A stretch of DNA of 64,000 bases from Pseudomonas sp. MF4836 (GCF_002018875.1 NZ_MVOL01000008.1:124001-188000), one strand, 5' to 3'; shown: positions 23,803 to 32,956, counted from the first letter of the stretch. Notes: a model not told the origin generated them from the letters alone. Translations and numbers: made by a program.

Positions 23803-24492
23803 TTGGGCGACCTTGGCCAGCCAGCCGTTCTGCCCGTCAGCGAACCCCGGCCCAGACGCATTGGCGTACTCGGCGGGACGTTCGACCCGGTGCATATCGG
23901 CCATTTGCGCGGTGCGCTGGAAGTGGCCGAATCGCTGACTCTTGATGAATTGCGCCTGACACCCAGTGCCAGGCCGCCTCATCGCAACACGCCGCAGGTA
24001 TCGGCGTTGGACCGTCTGGCGATGGTCGAGTGCGCGGTCACGGGGGTATCACCGTTGGTGGTGGACGACCGTGAGCTGAAACGGGACAAACCGTCCTACA
24101 CCCTCGACACCCTGGAACTGATGCGGGCCGAGTTGGCCGCGGATGACCAGTTGTTTCTGCTACTGGGCTGGGACGCTTTTTGCGGCCTGCCCACCTGGCA
24201 TCGCTGGGAGGAGTTACTCCAGCATTGCCACATCCTGGTGCTGCAACGCCCGGATGCCGACAGCGAACCGCCGGATGCGTTGCGCAACCTGCTGGCAGCG
24301 CGGTCGGTAAGTGACCCCTTGGCCCTGACCGGGCCAAGCGGGAATATTGCATTCGTCTGGCAGACCCCGCTTGCGGTGTCTGCCACCCAGATCCGTCAAC
24401 TGCTGGCCAGCGGTAAGTCGGTACGTTTCCTGGTGCCTGACGCGGTCCTGGCCTACATCGATGCGCACGGGCTTTACCGTGCGTCGAACTGA
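23803..24492 (+). CDS. nadD: Nicotinate-nucleotide adenylyltransferase
   Basis: Adenylates nicotinic acid mononucleotide in NAD synthesis. The nucleotidyl-transferase motifs GGTFDPVHIGH (HIGH type) and SATQIRQLL near the end are intact, as is WDAFCGLPTWHRWEELL. The start is uncertain: ATG or GTG codons at 23767-23770 would overlap proA, whereas the TTG at 23803 has an AGGAG 10 bases upstream, just inside the proA end. I prefer the TTG, giving about 229 residues; the conserved part begins at RRIGVLGG, about 17 residues further in. Confidence 0.9.
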   Translation: MGDLGQPAVLPVSEPRPRRIGVLGGTFDPVHIGHLRGALEVAESLTLDELRLTPSARPPHRNTPQVSALDRLAMVECAVTGVSPLVVDDRELKRDKPSYTLDTLELMRAELAADDQLFLLLGWDAFCGLPTWHRWEELLQHCHILVLQRPDADSEPPDALRNLLAARSVSDPLALTGPSGNIAFVWQTPLAVSATQIRQLLASGKSVRFLVPDAVLAYIDAHGLYRASN

Positions 24493-24562
24493 AAAGGCGC
24501 GCTTGAAGGCACGAATAGTCGTGTATTGAAGCGCCCGAACATACGAGCAAAACGAGTTTTAT

Positions 24563-25057
24563 ATGACGAACAACGACGTAAACAAAGTTAAGCGCAAAGG
24601 CACGTTCAAGAGTGCCCCGCTGCCTGAAAAAGTCATCATCGGCGAGCCCCTCAAGGGCGAAGAGCTGGTCAAGGTTGCCGTAGCGGCCCTGGAAGACGTC
24701 AAGGCCCAGGACGTGCTGGTCATCGATGTGCGTGACAAGCAAAGCATTACTGACTACATGATCATTGCCACCGGTACCTCCAACCGTCAGATCGGCGCGA
24801 TGCTGGACAAGGTTCGCGAAGCCGTGAAGGCCCTGGGCGTCAAGCCGCTGGGTGAAGAAGGCAAGGGCGACAGCGACTGGGTGTTGTTGGACATGGACGA
24901 CGTGATCGTTCACATGATGACCTCCAACGCCCGTCAGTTCTACGACCTGGAGCGCCTGTGGAAAGGCGCCGAGCAGAGCCGTGCCGCCGATGGCAAGCAC
25001 CACAGCCCGGAAGTGGGTCACGAGCATTTCAACAAGCTCAACAAAGACCAGGAATAA
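24563..25057 (+). CDS. rsfS: Ribosomal silencing factor RsfS
   Basis: Binds uL14 on the large ribosomal subunit and blocks joining of the small subunit, shutting down translation in stationary phase or starvation. It has 164 residues. The core VAVAALEDVKAQDVLVIDVRDKQSITDYMIIATGTSNRQI and GDSDWVLLDMDDVIVHMM is the family signature. A basic, poorly conserved N-terminal tail of about 30 residues precedes it. 9 bases before rlmH. Confidence 0.95.
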   Translation: MTNNDVNKVKRKGTFKSAPLPEKVIIGEPLKGEELVKVAVAALEDVKAQDVLVIDVRDKQSITDYMIIATGTSNRQIGAMLDKVREAVKALGVKPLGEEGKGDSDWVLLDMDDVIVHMMTSNARQFYDLERLWKGAEQSRAADGKHHSPEVGHEHFNKLNKDQE

Positions 25058-25066
25058 GGAACGGCT

Positions 25067-25534
25067 GTGCGCCTGCGTCTGATCGCTGTCGGTTCACGCA
25101 TGCCCAAGTGGGTGGAAGAGGGCTGGCATGAATATGCCAAGCGCTTGCCGTCCGAGCTGGCGCTGGAACTGGTGGAAATACCGCTCAATACCCGGGGCAA
25201 GAACGCCGACGTGGCACGCTTTATCCGTCAGGAAGGCGAAGCCATGTTGGCCAAGGTCGGCCCCAACGAGCGGATTGTCACCCTCGAGGTGCACGGCAAG
25301 CCCTGGAGCACCGAGCAACTGGCGGTCGAACTGGACCGCTGGCGGCTCGATTCGCGCACGGTCAACTTCATGGTCGGCGGCCCGGAAGGGCTGGCGCCGG
25401 AAGTCTGTGCGCGGGCGGATCAGCGCTGGTCGCTGTCGCCGCTGACCTTACCCCACCCGCTGGTACGCATCCTCATCGGTGAACAGCTGTATCGCGCCTG
25501 GACAGTCCTGTCCGGGCACCCTTATCACAAGTAG
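25067..25534 (+). CDS. rlmH: 23S rRNA pseudouridine(1915) N3-methyltransferase
   Basis: SPOUT methyltransferase that modifies pseudouridine 1915 of 23S rRNA at the subunit interface. It has 155 residues, the standard length, with a GTG start preceded by AAGGA. Family blocks: RLRLIAVGSRMPKWV, NTRGKNADVARFI, the knot region MVGGPEGL, and C-terminal LPHPLVRILIGEQLYRAW. It lies between rsfS and mrdA, the usual order. Confidence 0.97.
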   Translation: MRLRLIAVGSRMPKWVEEGWHEYAKRLPSELALELVEIPLNTRGKNADVARFIRQEGEAMLAKVGPNERIVTLEVHGKPWSTEQLAVELDRWRLDSRTVNFMVGGPEGLAPEVCARADQRWSLSPLTLPHPLVRILIGEQLYRAWTVLSGHPYHK

Positions 25535-25546
25535 CCCTGCGCCCTA

Positions 25547-27442
25547 ATGTCCCAGCCGATCCGCATCAAGGACCACGAGAAAGACGCCCGTCTGGTGCGT
25601 GGCCGGGTCGTGTTCGGTGCAATTGCAGTGGTGTGCCTGATCGGGGTGCTGATAGCGCGGTTGTATTTTCTGCAGGTCATCCAGTACGAGTACCACTCGA
25701 CCCTGTCGGAAAACAACCGCGTCCATGTGCAGCCGATTCCACCGACCCGCGGCCTGATTTTTGACCGCAACGGCGTCGTGGTGGCGGATAACCGGCCGAG
25801 CTTCAGCCTGAGCATGACCCGCGAGCGCTCCGGCGACTGGCGCCAGGTCCTCGATGTGATTGTCGAGGTGCTGGAGCTGACGCCGGAGGACCGCGTGCTC
25901 TTCGAAAAGCGCATGAGCCAGGGGCGGCGGCCATTCGAACCGGTGCCGATTCTGTTTGAGCTCAACGAAGAGCAGATCGCCCGGATCGCGGTCAACCAGT
26001 TCCGCCTGCCGGGCGTGGAAGTGGTGGCCCAGTTGGTGCGCCATTACCCCCAGGGCGCGCACTTTGCGCACTCGGTGGGCTACATGGGGCGGATCAACGA
26101 GAAAGAGCTGAAGTCCCTGGATCCGGTCAACTACAGCGGCACTCACCATATCGGCAAGACCGGTATCGAGCGCTTCTACGAGCCGGAGTTGCACGGCCAG
26201 GTGGGCTACGAAGAAGTCGAGACCAACGCCCGCGGCCGCGTGCTGCGGGTGCTCAAGCGCACCGATCCGATTCCTGGCAAAGACATTGTCCTGAGCCTCG
26301 ACATCAAGCTGCAGGAAGCCGCCGAACTGGCTCTGGGCGGGCGTCGTGGCGCGGTGGTGGCGCTGGATCCCACCACCGGTGAAGTGCTGGCGATGGTCAG
26401 CCAGCCAAGCTTCGACCCGAACCTGTTCGTGACCGGCATCAGCTTCAAGGCCTATGCCGAGTTGCGCGATTCGATCGATCGTCCGCTGTTCAACCGGGTG
26501 CTGCGCGGCCTTTATCCGCCGGGCTCGACCATCAAACCAGCGGTGGCGATTGCCGGTCTCGATTCGGGCGTGGTCACGGCCTCGACCCGGGTCTTCGATC
26601 CGGGTTATTACCAATTGCCCAATTACGATCACAAGTACCGCAACTGGAACCGCACCGGTGACGGCTATGTCGACCTGGACACGGCGATCATGCGTTCCAA
26701 CGACACCTACTTCTATGACCTGGCCCACAAGCTGGGGATCGATCGATTGTCGGCCTACATGAACAAGTTCGGTATCGGGCAAAAGGTGTCCCTGGACATG
26801 TTCGAGGAATCCCCAGGGCTGATGCCGTCCCGTGAATGGAAGCGCGCCACGCGGCGCCAGGCCTGGTTCCCGGGGGAAACCCTGATTCTCGGGATCGGCC
26901 AGGGCTATATGCAGTCGACCCCTTTGCAACTGGCCCAGGCCACTGCGCTGGTGGCCAGCAAGGGCAAGTGGAACCGCCCGCACCTGGCCAAGACCATCGA
27001 GGGCGAAAAGCCGGTGGATGAAAACCCGATGCCGGACATCGTCCTGCGTGACCCGTCGGACTGGACCAAGGTCAATCACGGCATGCAGCAGGTGATGCAC
27101 GGCGCTCGCGGTACCGCGCGCAAGGCGGCAGTCGGCGCGCAGTATCGGATCGCCGGCAAGAGTGGTACCGCCCAGGTGGTCGCCATCAAGCAGGGCGAGA
27201 AGTACGACCGCTCCAAAGTCCAGGAACGCCACCGCGACCACGCCCTGTTTGTCGGGTTTGCCCCGGCGGACAACCCCAGAATCGTGGTCTCGGTCATGGT
27301 CGAGAACGGTGAGTCGGGTTCCGGCGTCGCGGCCCCGGTAGTGCGTCAGATCATGGATGCCTGGCTGCTTGGCCAGGACGGTCAGCTCAAGCCCGAGTTC
27401 GCCAGCCCTATCAGCGCGGAGGCTACGGCCCGTGAAGAGTAA
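25547..27442 (+). CDS. mrdA: Penicillin-binding protein 2 (elongasome transpeptidase)
   Basis: Cross-links peptidoglycan during cell elongation, working with RodA and MreBCD; target of mecillinam-type beta-lactams. It has 631 residues: one N-terminal membrane helix (about 20-40), the pedestal with RGLIFDRNG, and a transpeptidase domain with the SxxK motif (Ser near 326 in PGSTIKPAV), S-x-N in MRSNDTYF and K-S-G-T in AGKSGTAQV. It starts 13 bases after rlmH; its stop overlaps the rodA start. Confidence 0.97.
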   Translation: MSQPIRIKDHEKDARLVRGRVVFGAIAVVCLIGVLIARLYFLQVIQYEYHSTLSENNRVHVQPIPPTRGLIFDRNGVVVADNRPSFSLSMTRERSGDWRQVLDVIVEVLELTPEDRVLFEKRMSQGRRPFEPVPILFELNEEQIARIAVNQFRLPGVEVVAQLVRHYPQGAHFAHSVGYMGRINEKELKSLDPVNYSGTHHIGKTGIERFYEPELHGQVGYEEVETNARGRVLRVLKRTDPIPGKDIVLSLDIKLQEAAELALGGRRGAVVALDPTTGEVLAMVSQPSFDPNLFVTGISFKAYAELRDSIDRPLFNRVLRGLYPPGSTIKPAVAIAGLDSGVVTASTRVFDPGYYQLPNYDHKYRNWNRTGDGYVDLDTAIMRSNDTYFYDLAHKLGIDRLSAYMNKFGIGQKVSLDMFEESPGLMPSREWKRATRRQAWFPGETLILGIGQGYMQSTPLQLAQATALVASKGKWNRPHLAKTIEGEKPVDENPMPDIVLRDPSDWTKVNHGMQQVMHGARGTARKAAVGAQYRIAGKSGTAQVVAIKQGEKYDRSKVQERHRDHALFVGFAPADNPRIVVSVMVENGESGSGVAAPVVRQIMDAWLLGQDGQLKPEFASPISAEATAREE

Positions 27443-28577
27443 TTTTGATCGCATCCTCTCCAGCGAGGATGTGATGCGGCGTCGCGCGACTCTGTTGCAG
27501 CGCATGCACATCGATGGACCGTTATTGATCCTGCTGCTGACCCTGGCGGCCGGCAGCCTGTTTGTCCTGTACTCGGCCAGCGGCAAGAGCTGGGACCTGC
27601 TGGCCAAGCAGGCGACCTCGTTCGGCATCGGCCTGGTGTCGATGATCGTGATCGCCCAGTTCGAGCCGCGCTTCATGGCGCGCTGGGTACCGCTGGCCTA
27701 TGTGTTCGGCGTGGTACTGCTGGTGGTGGTAGATGTCATGGGGCACAACGCCATGGGCGCCACCCGCTGGATCAACATCCCGGGGGTGATTCGCTTCCAG
27801 CCGTCGGAATTCATGAAGATCATCATGCCCGCGACCATTGCCTGGTACCTGGCCAAGCGCACCCTGCCGCCGCAACTCAAGCACGTGGGGATCAGCCTGG
27901 TGCTGATCGGTATTCCGTTCATTCTGATCGTGCGCCAGCCCGACCTCGGCACCTCACTGCTGATTCTCGCCGGCGGCGCCTTCGTGCTGTTCATGGGTGG
28001 GCTGCGCTGGCGCTGGATCCTCAGCGTGCTGGCGGCGGCGGTGCCGGTGGCGGTGGCGATGTGGTTCTTTATCATGCACGACTACCAGAAACAGCGGATC
28101 CTGACCTTCCTCGATCCGGAGAGCGATCCGCTCGGCACCGGCTGGAACATTATCCAGTCCAAGGCGGCCATCGGTTCCGGCGGCGTATTTGGCAAAGGCT
28201 GGTTGTTGGGCACTCAGTCGCACCTGGACTTTCTCCCGGAAAGCCACACCGACTTCATCATTGCGGTGATGGGCGAGGAATTCGGTCTGGTGGGCATCTG
28301 CGCGCTGCTGCTGATCTATCTGTTGTTGATCGGTCGCGGGCTGGTGATTACCGCCCAGGCGCAGACGCTGTTCGGTAAATTGCTCGCCGGCAGCCTGACC
28401 ATGACGTTTTTTGTTTACGTTTTCGTCAACATCGGTATGGTCAGTGGCCTGTTGCCGGTTGTAGGGGTGCCGTTGCCGTTCATTAGCTACGGAGGAACTT
28501 CGCTGGTGACACTGCTGTCAGCGTTTGGGGTTTTGATGTCGATCCATACCCATCGTAAGTGGATCGCGCAGGTTTGA
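27432..28577 (+). CDS. rodA: Peptidoglycan glycosyltransferase RodA
   Basis: SEDS-family glycan polymerase of the elongation complex. 381 residues with about ten membrane helices. Conserved parts are GATRWINIPGVIRFQPSEFMKI, the catalytic-loop region VRQPDLGTSLL, LDFLPESHTDFI and VGVPLPFISYGGTS. I choose the GTG at 27432, which overlaps the mrdA end; an ATG 75 bases upstream would add a non-homologous tail inside mrdA. Confidence 0.97.
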   Translation: MKSNFDRILSSEDVMRRRATLLQRMHIDGPLLILLLTLAAGSLFVLYSASGKSWDLLAKQATSFGIGLVSMIVIAQFEPRFMARWVPLAYVFGVVLLVVVDVMGHNAMGATRWINIPGVIRFQPSEFMKIIMPATIAWYLAKRTLPPQLKHVGISLVLIGIPFILIVRQPDLGTSLLILAGGAFVLFMGGLRWRWILSVLAAAVPVAVAMWFFIMHDYQKQRILTFLDPESDPLGTGWNIIQSKAAIGSGGVFGKGWLLGTQSHLDFLPESHTDFIIAVMGEEFGLVGICALLLIYLLLIGRGLVITAQAQTLFGKLLAGSLTMTFFVYVFVNIGMVSGLLPVVGVPLPFISYGGTSLVTLLSAFGVLMSIHTHRKWIAQV

Positions 28578-28594
28578 AAAAGGTGAAGAATTCA

Positions 28595-29605
28595 ATGCAA
28601 GTAATGCGTGGCTGGGCCGCTCGGTATGCACCGTGGGTCGGTCTGGTAGGCATCCTTGGTGCAACGCAGGAAGCGTTGGCCGGCGATTACGAGGGTTCGC
28701 CGCAAGTGGCCGAGTTCGTGGGTGAAATGACCCGCGATTATGGTTTTGCAGGCGAGCAGCTGATGGGTGTGTTCCGCGAAGCTGAACGCAAGCAATCGAT
28801 TCTGGACGCCATTTCAAGGCCTGCCGAGCGCGTCAAGCAATGGAAAGAATACCGGCCAATGTTCATCACCGACGCGCGCATTGCCCGCGGGGTGGACTTC
28901 TGGCGTCAGCACGAAGCCGCATTGGCCCGTGCCGAGCAGGAATATGGCGTGCCGGCCCAGGTGATAGTGTCGATTATCGGCGTTGAGACCTTTTTTGGTC
29001 GAAATACCGGTAATTACCGGGTGATCGATGCTTTATCAACCCTGAGTTTCGATTATCCGCCGCGCGCCGAATTCTTCCGCAAGGAGCTGCGCGAATTTTT
29101 GCTGCTGGCCCGTGAAGAACAGGTTGACCCCTTGACGCTCAAGGGCTCCTACGCCGGGGCCATGGGGTTGCCGCAGTTCATGCCGAGCAGCTTTCGCGCG
29201 TACGCTGTGGATTTCGACGGTGACGGCCACATTAATATCTGGACCAATCCGGACGATGCCATTGGCAGCGTCGCAAGCTACTTCAAGCGCCACGGCTGGG
29301 TTGCCGGCGAGCCGGTGGTCAGCCGCGCCGATGTGCGCGGCGATCAGGTCGATGAAGGCCTGACCACCGGCATCGAGCCGACGAAAACCGTCGGGGAGTT
29401 GCGGGCCCTGGGCTGGTCGAGTCATGATGCGCTGCGCGATGATTTGCCCGTCACCGCCTTCCGCCTGGAAGGCGACAATGGCCCGGAATACTGGATGGGC
29501 CTGAAGAATTTTTACGCGATCACGCGTTATAACCGCAGCGTGATGTACGCCATGGCCGTACATCAGTTGTCTGAACAGCTGGTCCAAGCACGGGGCGTCA
29601 AGTAA
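28595..29605 (+). CDS. mltB: Membrane-bound-type lytic murein transglycosylase B
   Basis: Cleaves the MurNAc-GlcNAc bond of peptidoglycan with anhydro-MurNAc formation. It has 336 residues, an N-terminal signal peptide cleaved after about residue 30 (EALAGDYEG) and no lipobox. Catalytic Glu131 lies in SIIGVETFFGRNTG, and GAMGLPQFMPSSFRAYAVDFDGDGHINIW is typical for the GH103 family. The ATG at 28595 has GGTGAAG upstream; an earlier in-frame GTG overlaps rodA. Stop overlaps the rlpA start. Confidence 0.94.
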   Translation: MQVMRGWAARYAPWVGLVGILGATQEALAGDYEGSPQVAEFVGEMTRDYGFAGEQLMGVFREAERKQSILDAISRPAERVKQWKEYRPMFITDARIARGVDFWRQHEAALARAEQEYGVPAQVIVSIIGVETFFGRNTGNYRVIDALSTLSFDYPPRAEFFRKELREFLLLAREEQVDPLTLKGSYAGAMGLPQFMPSSFRAYAVDFDGDGHINIWTNPDDAIGSVASYFKRHGWVAGEPVVSRADVRGDQVDEGLTTGIEPTKTVGELRALGWSSHDALRDDLPVTAFRLEGDNGPEYWMGLKNFYAITRYNRSVMYAMAVHQLSEQLVQARGVK

Positions 29606-30615
29606 TGCCGGCATCGCCAATTCGCAAACCCCTGAAGCTGGTGGCTTTCGCCGCGTTGTCCTTGCTGGTGGTCAGTTGCTCGACGAGTCGAGCGCCGCAA
29701 CAGAAATCCTCGACCGCGGTGCGTTCCGCCCCGGGCCTGGATATCAACCGTGCCCACAAGGACGGCGCGCCCTGGTGGGATGTCGACGTTTCACGCATTC
29801 CCGATGCCACCCCGACCCTGCACACCGGGCCCTACAAGGCCAACCCTTATACGGTGCTGGGCAAGACCTATTTCCCGATGGCCGAATCCAAGCGCTATGT
29901 CGCGTCGGGTACGGCGTCCTGGTATGGCACCAAGTTTCACGGGCAGAACACCGCCAATGGCGAGGTATATGACCTGTATGGCATGAGCGCGGCGCACAAG
30001 ACACTGCCGCTGCCCAGTTACGTGCGGGTGACCAACCTGGACAACAACAAGACCGTGATTCTGCGGGTCAACGATCGTGGGCCGTTCTACTCCGATCGCA
30101 TCATCGACCTGTCCTACGCCGCAGCGAAAAAGCTCGGGTATGCCGAGACCGGCACCGCGCGGGTCAAGGTTGAAGGCATCGATCCCCAGGAATGGTGGGC
30201 CCAGCGTGGTCGCCCGGCGCCGTTGATGCTCAATGAACCGCAGGTGGCGCAGAATGCCGCGCCGACGGTCACGGCATCGACTGGCACGGTAGAACAATGG
30301 ACGCCGCCGCCCCAGCAGCACGCTGCCGCCGTGGTGCCGGTGCAGCTGGAGGCCAAGAAAGCGGCTGCTTCCCCAGCCTCTGGCCAGTATCTGCAGGTGG
30401 GCGCCTTCGCCAACCCGGATGCTGCCGAATTGCTGAGGTCGAAGTTGAGCGGAATGGTGAGCGCCCCGGTGTTCATCAGTTCGATCGTGCGTAATCAGCA
30501 GACCCTGCACCGGGTGCGCCTGGGGCCGATCGGCTCGCCGGGTGAGATTCAGCAAGTGCAGAACAGCGTGCGCCTGGCCAATCTGGGTCAGCCGAGCGTC
30601 GTGACTGCCGAGTGA
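29605..30615 (+). CDS. rlpA: Septal lytic transglycosylase RlpA (lipoprotein)
   Basis: Outer-membrane lipoprotein that cleaves glycan strands lacking stem peptides at the septum. It has 336 residues: lipobox with Cys25 (LVVSC), a double-psi beta-barrel at about 98-180, a Pro/Ala-rich linker, and a C-terminal SPOR domain (GQYLQVGAFANPDAAELL to the end) that binds denuded glycan. Glu120, Asp123 and His131 are at the same positions as residues implicated in P. aeruginosa RlpA activity, so it should be active. The start overlaps the mltB stop (TAATG). Confidence 0.95.
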   Translation: MPASPIRKPLKLVAFAALSLLVVSCSTSRAPQQKSSTAVRSAPGLDINRAHKDGAPWWDVDVSRIPDATPTLHTGPYKANPYTVLGKTYFPMAESKRYVASGTASWYGTKFHGQNTANGEVYDLYGMSAAHKTLPLPSYVRVTNLDNNKTVILRVNDRGPFYSDRIIDLSYAAAKKLGYAETGTARVKVEGIDPQEWWAQRGRPAPLMLNEPQVAQNAAPTVTASTGTVEQWTPPPQQHAAAVVPVQLEAKKAAASPASGQYLQVGAFANPDAAELLRSKLSGMVSAPVFISSIVRNQQTLHRVRLGPIGSPGEIQQVQNSVRLANLGQPSVVTAE

Positions 30616-30716
30616 TTTTTTGATTCAGGGTCTGCCCGCGTGCGGGTGGCCTAGGTTGTTGGCTCTGTGAACAACAAAAACCCGGCAAGGGTCAGTGAGT
30701 GAACAACTGAACACGC

Positions 30717-30763
30717 GACAGCCCGTCAGAAGGCTGTCTGATTAGTTTTGCCCGAGAGGGCAA
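30717..30763 (+). other. Two hairpins in the rlpA-dacA gap
   Basis: GACAGCC/GGCTGTC arms at 30717-30738 and TTGCCC/GGGCAA at 30748-30763 stand in tandem in the 175-base gap. Each is followed by only a few T residues. They may form a weak rlpA terminator or the dacA leader. Confidence 0.4.
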
Positions 30764-30790
30764 GTTTCCATTAGCTACTTCGAGAGACGG

Positions 30791-31948
30791 ATGAACATCA
30801 CCACCTTTGCCAAACGCCTGTGCCTGCTTGTTCCGCTGATCATCACGCCCGCTGCCTGGGCGGTAGAGGCGATGCCGTCGCCACCGCAACTGGCCGCCAA
30901 GTCCTATGTGCTCATGGATGCCAGCAGCGGTAACGTGCTGGTGGAGAACAATGGTGACCAGCGTCTGCCGCCAGCCAGCCTGACCAAGCTGATGACAGCC
31001 TACATCGCGACCCTGGAAATCCGTCGCGGCCAGATCGGCGAGAACGACCCGGTGACCGTCAGCGAGAACGCCTGGCGCACCGGCGGTTCGCGGATGTTCA
31101 TCAAGGTCGGTTCGCAGGTGACCGTCAGCGACCTGCTGCACGGCATCATCATCCAGTCGGGTAACGACGCCAGCGTTGCGGTTTCCGAGCACATTGCCGG
31201 CAGCGAAGACGCATTCGCCGACATGATGAACAAGACGGCCGGCGACCTGGGCATGAGCAACAGCCACTTCATGAACCCGACCGGCCTGCCGAACCCCGAG
31301 CACTACTCGTCGGCCCACGACATGGCGGTGCTGGCTCGCGCGATCATCCACGAAGACCCGGCTCACTATGCGATCTACTCGCAGAAAGAGTTCTTCTGGA
31401 ACGGCATCAAGCAACCTAACCGCAACCTGCTGCTGTGGCGCGACAAGACTGTCGACGGTCTGAAAACCGGCCATACCGACGAGGCCGGCTACTGCATGGT
31501 GTCCTCGGCCGTGCGTGATGGCATGCGTCTGATCGCGGTGGTCTTCGGCACCAACAGCGAACAGGCTCGCGCCGCCGAGACCCAGAAGCTGCTGACCTAC
31601 GGTTTCCGCTTCTTCGAAACCCAGACCTTCTATCAGAAAGGCACCGAGCTGGCCCAGGCACCGGTCTGGAAAGGCACCACCCACCAAGTCAAGGCCGGCC
31701 TGGCTGAAGACCTGACCATGACCATGCCCAAGGGCCAGCTGAAGAAGCTCGCCGCCAGCATGACCATGAACCCTCAACTGGTCGCGCCTATCGCCAAGGG
31801 CGACGTGATCGGCAAGGTTGAGGTCAAACTGGACGACAAGGTCGTACACAGCGCCGACCTGATCGCTCTGGAAGCGGTCGAGGAAGGTGGTATCTTCCGC
31901 CGCATGTGGGATAGCATCCGTCTATTCTTCTACGGCTTGTTCAACTGA
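30791..31948 (+). CDS. dacA: D-alanyl-D-alanine carboxypeptidase (PBP5 type)
   Basis: Removes the terminal D-Ala from pentapeptide stems in the periplasm and so limits cross-linking. It has 385 residues with a signal peptide (cleavage after AAWAVEA near 27). Active Ser63 and Lys66 are in PASLTKLMT, S-G-N in IIQSGNDAS and K-T-G in DGLKTGHTDEAG. The C-terminus ends in an amphipathic helix (MWDSIRLFFYGLFN), the usual membrane anchor of PBP5. Called dacC in some Pseudomonas annotations. Confidence 0.96.
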   Translation: MNITTFAKRLCLLVPLIITPAAWAVEAMPSPPQLAAKSYVLMDASSGNVLVENNGDQRLPPASLTKLMTAYIATLEIRRGQIGENDPVTVSENAWRTGGSRMFIKVGSQVTVSDLLHGIIIQSGNDASVAVSEHIAGSEDAFADMMNKTAGDLGMSNSHFMNPTGLPNPEHYSSAHDMAVLARAIIHEDPAHYAIYSQKEFFWNGIKQPNRNLLLWRDKTVDGLKTGHTDEAGYCMVSSAVRDGMRLIAVVFGTNSEQARAAETQKLLTYGFRFFETQTFYQKGTELAQAPVWKGTTHQVKAGLAEDLTMTMPKGQLKKLAASMTMNPQLVAPIAKGDVIGKVEVKLDDKVVHSADLIALEAVEEGGIFRRMWDSIRLFFYGLFN

Positions 31949-31958
31949 TTACTGTTGT

Positions 31959-32007
31959 CGACGGACATGGGCCCTGCTCTGAAACAGACCAGGGCCCATG
32001 TCCGTCG
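31959..32007. repeat. 18-bp perfect inverted repeat between dacA and ybeD
   Basis: CGACGGACATGGGCCCTG (31959-31976) and its exact complement (31990-32007) flank a 13-base loop. It starts 11 bases after the dacA stop and ends 25 bases before the ybeD ATG. There is no T-run on either side, so it is not an ordinary intrinsic terminator. In RNA it would form a very stable stem directly upstream of the ybeD ribosome site. Confidence 0.9.
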
Positions 32008-32032
32008 CCACGGCTTACGAGGCCGTTTTGCC

Positions 32033-32308
32033 ATGACAGACACTGAAGTAAAGGCGCCAAAGATCGAATTCCCTTGCGCGGATTACCCGATCAAGGTGAT
32101 TGGCGACACCGGTGTGGGTTTCAAGGACAAGATCATCGCGATCCTTGAGAAGCACGCCACCGTTGACCACAAGACCCTGGCCGAACGCCAGAGTACCAAC
32201 GGCAAGTACACGACTATCCAGCTGCACATCATCGCCACCGGTCAAGAACAGCTGTACGACATCAACAGCGAGTTGCGGGCTACCGGTTTCGTACACATGG
32301 TGCTGTGA
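32033..32308 (+). CDS. ybeD: YbeD/DUF493 family protein
   Basis: A 91-residue ACT-like ferredoxin-fold protein, PCADYPIKVIGDTG to VHMVL. YbeD lies between dacA and lipB in many gamma-proteobacteria; a link to lipoate control has been suggested but its role is not established. I start at the ATG at 32033, since the longer frame runs through the 18-bp hairpin and is not conserved in type. Its TGA overlaps the lipB ATG by one base, so lipB is translationally linked. Confidence 0.93.
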   Translation: MTDTEVKAPKIEFPCADYPIKVIGDTGVGFKDKIIAILEKHATVDHKTLAERQSTNGKYTTIQLHIIATGQEQLYDINSELRATGFVHMVL

Positions 32309-32955
32309 TGCAGCAACCGCTCGGCTTTCGCGAGCTTGGCCGGATGGATTACGAGCCGGTCTGGCACGCCATGCAGCGTTTTACCAATGAGCGCGGCAGT
32401 GATGCCGCCGATGAAATCTGGCTGGTCGAGCATTCACCGGTGTTTACTCAAGGCCAGGCCGGCAAGGCGGAACACCTGCTGATTCCCGGGGATATCCCGG
32501 TGGTCCAGGCGGATCGAGGCGGGCAGGTGACCTATCACGGTCCCGGCCAGCTGGTGGCTTACCTGCTGCTGGATGTGCGCCGACTCGGGTTCGGTGTGCG
32601 CGAGCTGGTCAGCCGGATGGAATGCTGCCTGATCGAGTTGCTGGCCAGTTATGGCGTGACAGCGGCAGCCAAGCCGGATGCGCCTGGCGTGTACGTTAAC
32701 GGGGCGAAAATCGCCTCCCTGGGCCTGCGGATTCGCCATGGTTGCTCCTTTCATGGCCTGGCCCTGAATGTGGATATGGATCTTGAGCCGTTTCGACGGA
32801 TTAACCCCTGCGGCTATGCCGGGCTGGCGATGACCCAGCTGCGCGAGCACACAGGGACGATTGAATTTGCCGAGGTAAGTGCCCGGCTGCGCGCGCAGCT
32901 CGTCAAACACCTCGACTATGCTGAGCAGACGACCCTAACGGGCGGAATCGACTGA
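32308..32955 (+). CDS. lipB: Octanoyl-[ACP]:protein octanoyltransferase
   Basis: Moves octanoate from acyl carrier protein onto lipoyl domains, the first step of lipoate synthesis. It has 215 residues. RGGQVTYHGPGQLVAYLLLD and the catalytic Cys in NPCGYAGLAMTQL with the Lys in GAKIASLGLRI are intact. Start at 32308 overlaps the ybeD stop; one base after its stop comes lipA. Confidence 0.96.
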   Translation: MQQPLGFRELGRMDYEPVWHAMQRFTNERGSDAADEIWLVEHSPVFTQGQAGKAEHLLIPGDIPVVQADRGGQVTYHGPGQLVAYLLLDVRRLGFGVRELVSRMECCLIELLASYGVTAAAKPDAPGVYVNGAKIASLGLRIRHGCSFHGLALNVDMDLEPFRRINPCGYAGLAMTQLREHTGTIEFAEVSARLRAQLVKHLDYAEQTTLTGGID

Positions 32956-32956
32956 T

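Noticed and set aside
31955..32032. Upstream extension of ybeD through the 18-bp repeat
   Set aside because: The extra 26 codons encode the hairpin sequence and are unlike the family N-terminus; the ATG at 32033 fits.
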